Below, one piece after another: positions 1 through 9,504 of a stretch of DNA of 25,061 nucleotides; within the stretch, counting starts at the first letter, position 1, and each line of letters opens with the position of its first letter. The DNA comes from Phellopilus nigrolimitatus. Taxonomy: Eukaryota > Basidiomycota > Agaricomycetes > Hymenochaetales > Hymenochaetaceae. The translations under genes and the position numbers were made by a program. The stretch spans positions 1 through 25,061 of the forward strand of contig JAJOHG010000371.1 in assembly GCA_021029095.1 (NCBI GenBank). Reading direction: 5' to 3'. The notes beneath the pieces were generated by a model, which made no database searches, was not told the DNA's origin, and saw only the letters and a list, made by a program, of their open reading frames with translations.

Positions 1-1823
1 ATGTCCGTACTGGTGAGTTTGATGTATTCTTTTCTTCCCTTCATTGCGGTTGTCTATAAAAGTTTTCCATCTGCAATCTCTAGGACCGAATGAGCTCTCT
101 GTAGCAGATGCGAGTGCAATCCCAGATATCCTAGGCGCGGACGGTTGACGAAAGGACCGAGTAAGTAACCTATATTTGTGAGAATATCGAATTATTTTTT
201 TATGCCCGCCCTTCTTGTCCATTTAGTTTGGTCTGGTCGTATTCGTCCAGGTACTACGCCGCCACTCATTGCGATTCGTACTGCACATGAGCATGCACGG
301 AGTCGGAAGCCGTGGAATCGCGCATTCAATACAGCAGGCATCAAAGGTTACGAGCCCATTATAATGAGGCGTGCTTTGCAACTTGTAGGAGAATTAGAGA
401 AACGTAAGCCCGAGGTCGACTTAGCATCTTGGTTTATTTTCTTTGCGTAAGTAATCGATCTTGTCTCATCTTTGTTTGTTCGAAAGAAAAGTGCGTATTG
501 ATTGTTCTCAACAGAACGGATTTCATGGGTGACATGGCGTAAGGATCAATCTGTTCTAAACTGTTTATCTTGAACCTCTTAATCATCTATTTTACTGCAG
601 CTTTGGGGGCGGGTTCGAACTTATGCGCGAAGGTGGAGCCAAAGGAGTGTTTACAATGTTACAAGCTGCTTTCGAGTATGTGTTATCTCTGACAATGCGC
701 AAGCATCCACCTAACAATTGCATTCAGACCCCTCGCAGTCTTGCAGCATCTTCCGTGGCTATCCTATCTCTTTTTCAGTATTCCGAGCCTCGCAGGAAAC
801 ATAGATCGCTTTCGCTCATTTTGTAGTGAGAAGGTTCGAATACGTTTGAGGAATGGATCTCTACTGAAGGACCTGTTTTCTTATCTCGTGAGCAACATCC
901 TTTTGGAGATTTCTCCGAGTAAAGTGTGTATTGATGCGCTTACGTCCGTAATTGCAGATTGAAGATGAAGATGGTGTCGAGAAGACGCCGCCCGCGGAAG
1001 CAGAAATCATCTCGAATGGCGCGCTCGCTGTTGTCGCCGGATCTGATACGACCTCCTCGACGCTCGGCGGCATTTTTTATTATTTACTTACGCATCAGAG
1101 CGACTATATGCGCCTCCAGAAGGAAGTAGACTCGGTTTTCCCTCCTGGTGAGGGTGATCCATTCGACTCCGCGAAGCTCAATGAAATGGAATTCCTTAAC
1201 GCCGTTATGTGAGATTATTTTCTCTACTTGTATCGTTTGAGCCTCTTTACTGAAAGGCAGCGTGAAAGTAACGAAAGTATGCGCCTCCAACCTTCACTGG
1301 CCACCTCGTTACAGCGCGCTCCAGAAGCAGGAAGTGGAGGGAAATGGGTAGGGGACAGGTTCGAAACAACACAGTCCCGATTGCCGATTTTACTTATCTC
1401 CGTGGTGCTCACAGATTCATTACTGAGGGCACAGCTATCGTCGTTCCACTGTACGCTCTCCACCGCGACCCACGCTACTTCCATCCCTCACCTGACGCAT
1501 TTTGGCCGGAACGCTGGCTTCGCTCGAGCGCTATGAAGGACTCACGAAAGAAAGCCTCAGGAATCTTGGCCAAGTCGAAGTCGGGTGACCCAGAAGTGAT
1601 CACGAACACGGCTGCGTTCATTCCCTTCTCGTATGGCCCAGAAAACTGTGCAGGGCGTAGTCTTGCGCTTACAGAGTTACGCATGGTCGCTGCCCTGATT
1701 ATCCAGCGCTTCGAGATCCGTCTCGCTGACGGTTATGACCCATCTGAGTGGGAGGAAAAGTTGGAGGATTGGTTTAATATGAAGACTGGCAAATTGCCCG
1801 TCGTGTTGGAATCGAGAATTTGA
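1..1823 (+). CDS. Cytochrome P450, 3' part (5' end outside window), apparent one-base frameshift in exon 2
   Basis: Haem-thiolate monooxygenase of the fungal microsomal type. Exons inferred by reading frame and splice sites: 1-12, 84-160, 227-446, 515-538, 601-675, 728-887, 958-1208, 1269-1358, 1415-1823 (stop TGA 1821-1823); introns are 52-71 nt. Seen in order: VRTGPNELSV near the N-terminal sheet, GPIWSGR, helix C region RKPWNRAF, DFMGDMAFGGGFELM, I-helix oxygen-binding AGSDTTSS, K-helix ESMR (ExxR), FWPERW (PERF-type), and the haem loop FSYGPENCAG with the Cys ligand. About 438 residues lie in the window; the membrane anchor and roughly the first 90 residues would be upstream. After 'GADG' in exon 2 the frame is off by one base at about 143-145: the expected LTKGP continues only in the next frame, while the original frame meets TGA at 146-148. 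Everything downstream is intact, so this is either a very recent pseudogene or a sequence error. The intron at 1359-1414 has an unusual GTTCGA donor. The substrate cannot be told. Confidence 0.93.
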
Positions 1824-3330
1824 AGGATGCAGGCTCAGCTTGCGTCACTAAATATGATTACATGGGGCCAATCTCTCTGTTCTCAAGATATATATTGTAG
1901 TTTTTCTCTTTTTCAGTAGAATGTTCCACATAAGCAGATACGAGTACAGTACATACGGTCGCTGTTCCGCTGGTGCAGCATTTTGATATGCGATTCGCCT
2001 GGGCACGAGAGTGAGTAGGAGTAATATTGGAGATTTGGCGAACGCGCAGAAATTGCTTTGAGGATACGGACGGATGGGCAGCTTGCACATATAAACTTTG
2101 CTGACTCACCCGCCTGCATGCCGTGCTCCGCGCGTCGCTTCCGCGTCGTCCGCAGCGCTGACGCGCTACTCGTCTGCAGCATTTGTTTTTACCCTCCCCG
2201 GCCCGCGTCCGTGCGTCGGGGCGGTCACGATGCGCGTGGTAACGTTGCTGGTTTTTGAACCGTCCGCATCGTTTTGTTCGCTCGCTCGGGCAGTGACCCC
2301 GATCGAAGTGGGCAGTTGCTCTCTGGCCTGCAGACGCAGACTCGCAGGAATACAAGACATGCGAGGCCTACTGAACTATAACCTGTGTGTGCGTCGTTCG
2401 CTTCCTTCTCGAGTTCGCGCTCAGTACCTTCATAGACAGGACCGTTCTGTTATGAAGCATTAATACATTTTGTTTCTCGCCGACGCATGCCGTCTTGTGA
2501 ATGTGTCTGCCCGCCAAACGGCTTCCACTCAAGGGAGCACCTAGCAAGCAAGGGTGCATCCGCACTACAGCTAAAGACTTTTCGCGCTCACACTTTCTTT
2601 TCAAACTGCCGATATCTTCCATAGCCGTCTGATGCTAGAGTGTGCCGCGCACTGTCCAAATACTGCATGTCGGCCTACAGTTCTGTCCCTTCACGAAACA
2701 ACGTAGGCCATCTAACCCGTTCATCTCGGCCACCATCTGTTCTATCAGGCCTCCGCGGCTGTGTTCAACGGGCAATTCCGCCTCTGGTTTCTGCTTTAGC
2801 CAGCCGATGCCGCGACGGCGCGAGGCACACGCGGAACACACCCTGTATCTCGTGCTCCCACGTTCGCCATAGTCTCTGTTCTCGTGCGGCACGGCGGCTT
2901 GAACGACGCTCGCGCGAAAGCCGGCCTCCTTTTCCGCGCGGAGAGCACGCAGCCTTTTTCGCCCGGAGAGGAGACCGCAGAGCAGAAGCTCTATTTGAGA
3001 CATAACGATCCCAACGTCGCGATGCGCGTGCTCGCTGCCGCGCTAGGACCCAGCACGACGTTGCATGGGCTCATTGACGACCAGGGGTCCGCCATATTCA
3101 TGCAATTTCGTCGTCTTGGCAACACTGCCAGTTTTTTTATGCCAAGGACAATGTTGCAGCTACAATGTTGCATGTTCTGCAGGCAATGCTATATACTCTG
3201 CAGTCAATCTTCCATCTTCCAGTTGCCAGATTGTACATGGTGCCTTCTATACTGGATACGCGACCTGCAGCAGTGAATGCATATTGTGTACTGGCAAATT
3301 TACCTGTACTTCACTTTGCAGCTCGATTGC
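1824..3330. other. Intergenic, no gene supported; CpG-rich block
   Basis: Between the P450 stop and the TATA box of the next gene. About 2090-3060 is visibly richer in CpG than the flanks and carries overlapping open frames on both strands (for example 1858-2355 minus and 2640-3005 plus), none with a recognisable motif or a consistent exon structure. At 3148-3172 an 11-base word (acaatgttgca) occurs twice, 14 bases apart. The block could be an old decayed coding sequence or a promoter CpG-rich zone. I see no RNA gene here. Confidence 0.5.
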
Positions 3331-3338
3331 TATATAAG
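3331..3338 (+). promoter_or_regulatory. TATA box of the HxHD-repeat gene
   Basis: TATATAAG lies 133 bases upstream of the chosen ATG. It sits about 55 bases before a 5'UTR splice donor, which leaves room for a short non-coding first exon starting near 3360. Confidence 0.6.
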
Positions 3339-3393
3339 ACCTATCACACTGTCAGCTTGTCCTGCTTCACCACCCCTACTTACCAGAATCAAG

Positions 3394-3453
3394 GTGAGTA
3401 CCATCGTGTCCTGTAGTGCTCCCAGCTGCGTTGATATCTGACTTGTTTTGCAG
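3394..3453 (+). other. Probable 5'UTR intron
   Basis: GTGAGT donor at 3394 and TTTTGCAG acceptor ending at 3453, 60 nt, the usual intron size here. Splicing it removes the in-frame ATG at 3416 and makes the ATG at 3464 the first start codon of the mRNA, which decides the start of the following gene. Confidence 0.6.
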
Positions 3454-3463
3454 GAGTTCAAAG

Positions 3464-4258
3464 ATGACGACCGACCCGAATAACACTCCTCTTCAAACTG
3501 AGGTTCCAGATGCCGAAGATGAGCGGCTAACTGCAGCCGTCCAGCGCATGATGACTTTCTCCCCTGAAGCGATCATAAGCGTGATGGACCTCGCTCTTGT
3601 TGTATTTGTCGTCTGCAAGCACAAGCATGACATGGTGCTGCGGCGCATCGGCGAAGGGAGTCTGCGCAGCCAGCAGGGGCAGGAGCAAGTGGAACCGCAG
3701 CTGCGTCTGACTGTGAGCCGCATAGAAGAGAATCTGAAGATTGCAAAAGATGAGCTCGCGGAACGGACCCGCAGAGAAGAGCTCGAGTCGAGATTGCTTG
3801 CGGGCACCCGGAACATGAAACGGATGACGCAGGCCATGGTTGCTAACCTCGAGCACGAGCACGATGCGATGCTGCGGCACATCGGTAAAGTGAGCTGTGA
3901 GGGCCAGCACGTGCATCCTGCGCTGCTGGCGCAGGCGAGATGGGCAGAAGAGCTCTTGCGCAGCAACACAAGATCGGCCGCGGAATTAGCCAGCAGAGAG
4001 GAGGTCGAGGCGAACGCGTTTGCACGCACGCGTGAGGCGGTGCAACTGGCTCGGTCCGCGGTCGAGAACGTGCAGCACGCGCACGACGAGGCGTTACAGC
4101 GGATCGGTGAAGAGCAGCTGAACAGTCCGCAGGGGCGCGCACAGGTGGATCCGGGACTGCGGGAGGAGGCGAGTAAAGTAGAGAAGGATTTAGCGATTGC
4201 AAAGGATTTTCACAAGAGTTCTGTCGACGTTCTCGAGCTCCTCATGGGCCTGTGTTAA
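3464..4258 (+). CDS. Hypothetical protein with three ~75-residue HxHD helical repeats
   Basis: Single coding exon, 264 residues, start ATG at 3464 (after a likely 5'UTR intron), stop TAA. I do not recognise the family. The protein is highly charged and predicted mainly helical. Three tandem copies of one unit are visible: HKHD at residues 53-56, HEHD at 131-134 and HAHD at 205-208, each followed by a leucine and then an Ile-Gly pair (62-63, 140-141, 214-215). Copies 1 and 3 also share a QG...QV(E/D)P segment, a KDLAIAK/ENLKIAK segment and similar acidic helices; copy 2 is more diverged there. The spacing is 78 then 74 residues. Residues 37-50 are hydrophobic (IISVMDLALVVFVV), the only candidate membrane-contacting stretch; the matching part of copies 2 and 3 is polar. 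The N-terminal ~30 residues are acidic and probably disordered. It has its own TATA box and is not in an operon-like setting. Paired His and Asp could suggest metal binding or simply a helix-packing motif; no function is claimed. Confidence 0.75.
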   Translation: MTTDPNNTPLQTEVPDAEDERLTAAVQRMMTFSPEAIISVMDLALVVFVVCKHKHDMVLRRIGEGSLRSQQGQEQVEPQLRLTVSRIEENLKIAKDELAERTRREELESRLLAGTRNMKRMTQAMVANLEHEHDAMLRHIGKVSCEGQHVHPALLAQARWAEELLRSNTRSAAELASREEVEANAFARTREAVQLARSAVENVQHAHDEALQRIGEEQLNSPQGRAQVDPGLREEASKVEKDLAIAKDFHKSSVDVLELLMGLC

Positions 4259-4298
4259 GCTAGTAGGACTGTAACGTAGTTATCGTAATTGAAGTGCT

Positions 4299-4326
4299 GT
4301 AGCCCGCGGAGTCGTCCGCGTGCTAC
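4299..4326. repeat. Stem-loop just downstream of the HxHD-repeat gene
   Basis: Inverted repeat with 12-base arms (GTAGCCCGCGGA against the complement of TCCGCGTGCTAC, one mismatch) and a 4-base loop, 41 bases after the stop codon. In the transcript it would form a GC-rich hairpin in the 3'UTR. Role unknown. Confidence 0.45.
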
Positions 4327-5056
4327 ATGTCTGTGCACTTTTTTTTAGATCTGTGAGTGCGCTGCTGAGGATTGCAGTTGGCGATAGCGATGGATGCGCA
4401 TTTTTTGCGAAAGGAAAAAGAGAGAACAAGGCGCTTTACAAGCCTGATTGCCTAGAGATAGCGCCGTGATAACAATCAAGAGAGGATCAACGAGAAAAAT
4501 GAAATAAGTACTGTATCTTCCCTGCGTGAGCAACTGTTCTTCAGAGAGGATGCATTCTGCTCTTTCTTTTCTTTGAGATAAGGCTTCCGCAGTCCTTATG
4601 ATTCGTAAAGAGAGAGAAGTGAGACGAAATCTCTTAAGACGCCTCGTGTAATAATATTTGTTAACGTGCCGTCGCGTCGAGCGGTCTGGGCAGAAATGAC
4701 CAATCTCTAACTTATATTTCAATCGTTTTCGAGCGCTTGACTATGGTGCAACAAAAGTGGTTATAATCATAAACAGCCCGCTTCCGCCTGTGAAAAGAGG
4801 GAACAAATATAAGGATTGCTAAGTTTGCCCTCAGGGGCCCCTTTAATTTGATTCTTCGATTCGCCAGTGAGTTCTGCCAGTGATATAATCCTGTGTACGG
4901 GATCGAGTATCGCTTGATGATCCCAGCAGATAGTCTCCCATAATCATAGCTATTAACCAATGGAAATTCTCGGGGATAATTCAATACAATGTAGAGCCAA
5001 CGAACGTCCCTTGACATGGAAAAAGTGATGTTCGAAAACCATATCTGACCCTTACC
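4327..5056. other. Intergenic between convergent genes, no gene seen
   Basis: AT-richer spacer between the ends of the HxHD-repeat gene (plus) and the SDR (minus). The open frames on the minus strand (4345-4722, 4712-5017) lack motifs and look random. The convergent layout means it should hold both 3'UTRs and poly(A) sites. Confidence 0.5.
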
Positions 5057-6243
5057 TCACCACGAGTTATGCCCACCACTGACGATAATACTAGAATATA
5101 TATGTTAATAACAATCGCAACAAAGTCAACTGAATGACGCACTCGCTGCCAGTACAAAACGTCGACGCATCGGATGCAAGCCACGCTATGACACCACGTA
5201 GTTCATCAGGCCTTCCAAGACGTCCAAGCGGGTTTTGCGAGGTCAAATTATCGAATAGTAGCGGTCGGTCGCTAAGAAAGTTTGCCGTTAGGCTAGAGAT
5301 AATTTATCATTTTATTATTGTACTCGGGTGAAGAGAGACGAGCTAAATCTATACATACTCGGTATAGATGTATCCCGGTGAGAGTGTGTTCACTCGAATT
5401 TTCTTGGGACCGAGCTCGCAGGCCATACTCCGTCCCATCTGTAACACGGCGGACTTGCTCGTATTGTACGCGATCCAATGTTGATCCTACATGAATCATC
5501 AGCATTTGACTGAAGTAGTATTCAGTATTATGGAAAGTGAGTGATACCCTGTTTGTGACGCTGCCGCTCATTGAGGCGATCAGAACGATGCTTCCAGGCG
5601 AGCCGAGCTTCTCCATCTGGCGCGCAGCCGCCTGCGCAGTGTACAATACACCGTTCATGTTTATCTGCATGAGCTTCTCGAATTCCACCTCAGGGTAGTC
5701 CAGACACTCCGCGCCGCGCAGGACTCCCGCCGCAGCGACGCACACGTCTAACCGCCCTTCCTTCTCCGCAATTTTGTCAACTACGTCCTTGACGGCTTTC
5801 TTGTTTGTGACATCAACACTCGCGTACTCAAGCCGCGCGCCCTTCGCAAGCCCGAGCCTTGAGATGTACGACTTCGTTGCTTTCCAGGTCTCGTCGGGCG
5901 CTGATGGGAAGTCGAAACAGTAGACAGCGGCGCCTGCCTCGGCAAGTGCTTCAGCCATCTCGAGGCCGATACCGCGACGGCCACCGGAAACGATAGCGAC
6001 GCGGCCTTCGAGGGAGAACTCCTTCTCGAGTAAGGTGGCGCACGGCTTGAACAACGAGTTTGACGCAGCACGGAGAGCAGCTTGAACGCCAATTGATCCA
6101 AGCGGAGAAGCATATTGAGCTCTATGAGAGACGTGAGATATAGGAGTTGTCGACATCGTCCGGCGCGCGCTTAGGTTGATGGAAATAGGTAAAGATATGC
6201 TGATGAGTCTTGTAGAAGCCTGCCGCGACAGAATGTTATACAT
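5057..6243 (-). CDS. Short-chain dehydrogenase/reductase (sorbose-reductase-like classical SDR)
   Basis: NAD(P)H-dependent oxidoreductase with a Rossmann fold. Four exons on the minus strand: 6243-5548, 5486-5359, 5292-5143, 5090-5057 (stop TGA), giving 335 residues; the introns are 61, 66 and 52 nt. Seen: cofactor loop SGGRRGIG (86-93, a Ser replacing the usual Thr), VDVT adenine pocket, AAAG (171-ish) in place of NNAG, active-site Asn195 in NMNG, Ser226, Tyr239 and Lys243 in YNTSK (S-x12-Y-xxx-K), then SPGYIYT and a C-terminal GGHNSW ending. Residues 1-30 are rich in Arg, Ser and Ile with no acidic residue, which would suit a mitochondrial presequence; an alternative start is Met30. The ending and the PLGRLGRPDE segment resemble fungal L-sorbose/L-xylulose reductases and D-arabinitol dehydrogenases, so a sugar or polyol substrate is the best guess. 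The exact reaction is not determined by the sequence. Confidence 0.93.
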
Positions 6244-7190
6244 CGGAACTCGAGGACGAAGAGCAGATATGACTGTATAGCCTGAATTCGTGCCAGAGCC
6301 TGTCGATAGGTAAAGTATACGAAGTACATGAGAGAGCGCGAGCCGTTATAAGAACTGCAGGTTCGCTGGAAGACCTCCTTCGTGCACTCAGCATGCCATC
6401 TCTTTATGCCTTAAGCTTTCGAAATTCTGTCCAGGTCAGCTGGTCCCGATGTGCGCTGTACTTGCTGACTCAAAATCTCATAAACTAGAAAAAAAGAAGA
6501 AATGGTGAGTTTGGAAATCGACCCTCCGTACGTACTGCTCGTAAGACGGACGAGATGAAAATAAGTATAGACATCTGCTATTCATAGACCATGGTTATTT
6601 ACGGTTTTCCAAATTCTGCTGAGATTACTTACAGAAGCATGTTACTTTCGAAGACCTTTGTCTGCATAGCGACACCGTCATGAACGGTTTGCTAACACGG
6701 GCGCGCAGACTACTAAAAGAGTCTTGAGTAACTGCATGATCACAAGGACAGAGATTAGTATATGAATCATCATTTGCGAACTGAAATTCAAGAGGATTGC
6801 CGCCAGGCGTTAGAGTTATTAATTGTCGAAATTCACAGTTACATGGAGCCACAATTACCCTATCCGAGCCGATATCGCTATTTTGTTTTCGCAGAAGCAC
6901 ATCGGAGAGTTTACTCACCAGTCAATCACCTGTGAAATCCAAGTTTTTTTGATGTCCATGACGCAGGTTCAGCAGGTGCTGAGGTTGTTCAGTCCAAGAT
7001 TACACACTTTTCGAAATACTCAGCGGCAATAGCGCGGTGAAGAAGAAGAGTATACACGCACGAGCAGAAAGTACGAAGGGCTGCGAGACAGATGTCGTGG
7101 AATTTACTATACGGCCAGATTGCTTCCGCTTATTGTCAGCGATTTGGGAGTTCTTCAATAGCGGAAGTCATACAGAAAGCAAAGACCAGA
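6244..7190. other. Intergenic, SDR upstream region, no gene supported
   Basis: Upstream of the SDR start (SDR reads leftward). The first ~150 bases should contain its promoter; AT words such as the complement of GGTAAAGTATAC near 6310 are possible TATA elements but not convincing. Open frames at 6625-6918 (minus) and 7037-7441 (plus) have no motif, and the second runs through a transposon hairpin. Confidence 0.45.
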
Positions 7191-7323
7191 TACAGGTGGG
7201 TGTAGAAATTGACGAACCACGTAAGCGATTATCGCCACCAAATAAGGAAGAAAAGTCTGTTATCTTCCTTTTTTGGCAGCGCCAATCGCTTACGCGGTTC
7301 GTCAATTTCTACACCCACCTGTA
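7191..7323. mobile_element. Hairpin MITE A (129 bp plus TA duplication), TIR begins CAGGTGGGT
   Basis: Inverted repeat whose outer 40 bases (7191-7230 and 7284-7323) pair with one mismatch; pairing continues more loosely inward (about 16 of 21), so nearly the whole element folds on itself around a loop of about 10 bases. Outermost dinucleotide on both sides is TA, then CAGGTGGGT. No coding capacity. TA target duplication and short size are typical of non-autonomous Tc1/mariner-superfamily derivatives; that family assignment is inferred from the ends only. It shares its terminal bases and an inner AAAAAAGGAAG word with element B at 9505-9786. Confidence 0.85.
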
Positions 7324-9218
7324 CAACGTGTCAGTTAGCGTACGATGTGCGTACGGAAGCGAGTCCAAAATGACCGGCCCTGAACACACTGGCCCCACGT
7401 GTATCTCTCTTCGCCCTTCCACAGAGCGATTTCAGCTTTAGGCTCGATGTTCAACGTGCAGCGGCACGAACGTTCTTATTCGCGCTGATTCGCCCAGTGG
7501 AAGGAGGGATCATGCTTAGTAATTCTGGATATACCGGTGTGCGAAATCTGGGAGTCTGGTGTCGTGAGTTCGCCGTCCGTTTACCCCGTGCTCATCTAAA
7601 GCACGTCGACATAAACAGTTCGAAAGCTAGTATTCAACGACCCGCGCTGTTCTTAACCAACCAATTAAGCCCTCTTTTCGTCAACCCGCGTCTTTTCATG
7701 GACGCGTTTACACGCTAAATGTCTTCTTCAACAACGAGCTACAAGAACACCACCCAATTCATCCACAGCTCTCCATCTGTGCTGAGCTTCCGTGAATTTG
7801 CCCGAGTCCGTAGTCATGTACGAGAGGCACGTCTTCAATTACTTATTTCTCTTGACACCTTCGTCTTCCTAACTCTTCTTTCAAGACGTACATCCTGCTG
7901 CATCTATGTGAATGGCAATCAACTCTCCATACGAGGTTGCGAAGCTCGACACTCTGTAACCGGGAACGCGCATTGTTCGGAATTTCTTCGGATCATTGAG
8001 GCGCGTTGACACACATGATTTCGTTTCTTCTTCATCTTCATCTCATACCAGTTCACAGTTACACTGGTTTATCCGACCTGCCATTCGCGTCTGAACAGTC
8101 AAAGCGACAGGATGTGTGTCTGGAGAACACTATCGCGCACTCAGTCAGTACTACCTGCACGGGTTCGAAACGGACTGTGTCGTCGGGCTGCAGTACCCCC
8201 AAAACCTCCCGTATAATAGCCCGCTTCCAGCCGACTGCGGCGCTGAAGGGTTGGCGGACCATCGTGCCACTCGAGGCCCTCGACTGGCTCTTGTTCCTTC
8301 CCTGAGTTCGCAGAAGGGTATGCCAGTACCTTTGTCTTCGCGTGCGGCACTATCTGACTTCCGCAATCAGGCGAACCCACTCCCGGACGCCAGAAGGAGA
8401 ACCACTTGCTGCGCTGCAAGCACCTGACTAGATATGCAAGTTCCGATGCCGAGCACGACGTTTCTCGTGCGGTGCCCGTGCGCTAGGATGCGTCCAATGT
8501 GTGCTCACGTGCTGCGCGCGACCGCGTCTGCGACTTGAGTGGCGCCAGAACCGGAGGATTTCGCATTGCTCTCGAGAAGGCCCTCGACACTGCAGCAGCG
8601 GAAGGAAGCTCTCATCCACGCCCTTCGGAAAGTCCTGGTATGCTCGTAGATGGGAGCATGCCTGGCTCGGCGCGTCTTGGCCATCGCTGGACTGACTTTC
8701 CGTGCGTCCTTTGCAACTCAAGGTCGGCATTCTTTGCTTCTCTCATGATTATGCGTCTCACGAAGTCACAGTAGGTGCGCTGGGCATAGTCTCCCGTGCG
8801 CTCAATGCCGGTGCCGGCCCGCCCTAAACGTTATAGGGCACCAAACGCATTCGCGTCGCCGATATGGGCGTTGTCCCACTTCGCGTAGCCGCTCATGCAC
8901 AGTGTGAGTTATAGATTTTTTTTCTTTTGGCTCTGGATTGACCGTTGTGACACGCTTCACGCGTTGTAAGGCCACCGCGCGTGCAATTGGGGACAGGCGG
9001 CCAAATTCATATCAGGGCAGATTCCAGAAGTAAGCGAGGACTCAGGCTGTCAACAAATAGCTGCAGATGAGGAGCTCCCGACCGTGCCTGCGCGCTCTTA
9101 GACGTGCGGTCGATTGAATGTGCACTTATCGCCCTAGTGCATACGTTGATTGTATGGTCGCGCGGATTTGTCGATGGGATTCGGTCGGATACCAATAAGC
9201 CGCAAAGTCTATTGTTGA
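7324..9218. other. Gene-poor spacer between MITEs, possible decayed coding DNA
   Basis: No supportable gene. About 8090-8870 is CpG- and GC-richer than its surroundings and has several 60-100-codon open frames on both strands (for example 8116-8427 plus, 8428-8730 minus), but every frame is broken, none shows a family motif and no splice pattern joins them. Consistent with an old pseudogene that I cannot name. Confidence 0.4.
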
Positions 9219-9450
9219 TACTAGTGCTTACCAAAAATGTCCGGTAACGGTCAGTTTGCAAAAACGGAAACTATAGAACAGGTTCCCGTTTCTAAATTCA
9301 GATATTTTTTGACATGGATCATGTTATCATCTTGCTATGCGCGCTGTTTTCTCGCCCAAAAAATGTGTTGGAATCGATGATATGCAAAAAATGAACACGA
9401 CGCATTTGTCACTAGTGACCGTTACCGGACACTTTTGGTAAGCACGAGTA
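9219..9450. mobile_element. MITE C (228 bp plus TA duplication), TIR begins CTAGTGCTTACC
   Basis: Terminal inverted repeats of 33 bases (9221-9253 and 9416-9448) with two mismatches, starting CT(A/C)GTGCTTACCAAAA and continuing through a TGTCCGGTAACGG core, flanked by TA on both sides (9219-9220, 9449-9450). The interior is AT-rich and non-coding. TA duplication and a TIR of the 'GTGnTTACCAAAA..TCCGG' kind recall fungal pogo/Tc1-mariner elements (inference). Different family from A and B. Confidence 0.85.
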
Positions 9451-9504
9451 TGTAAGCTCAAAAACTTTTCGTTTCAAAACGAAATATTTCGGAAAATGCC
9501 GATA

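Noticed and set aside
1..3. ATG at the first base as a P450 start
   Set aside because: The conserved reading is GTC CGT ACT G|GA from base 3; the ATG is out of frame and the true N-terminus lies upstream.
1858..2355. 165-codon minus-strand open frame, Arg/Cys-rich
   Set aside because: No motif, no splice structure, composition typical of antisense reading through CpG-rich DNA.
3493..4029. 178-codon minus-strand open frame
   Set aside because: Mirror of the HxHD-repeat gene; the plus strand has the promoter, repeats and intron.
8157..8172. GGGTTCGAAAC, resembling a tRNA T-arm word (also near 611 and 17150)
   Set aside because: No matching acceptor, D-arm or anticodon stem around any of them; the 611 site is P450 exon 5.
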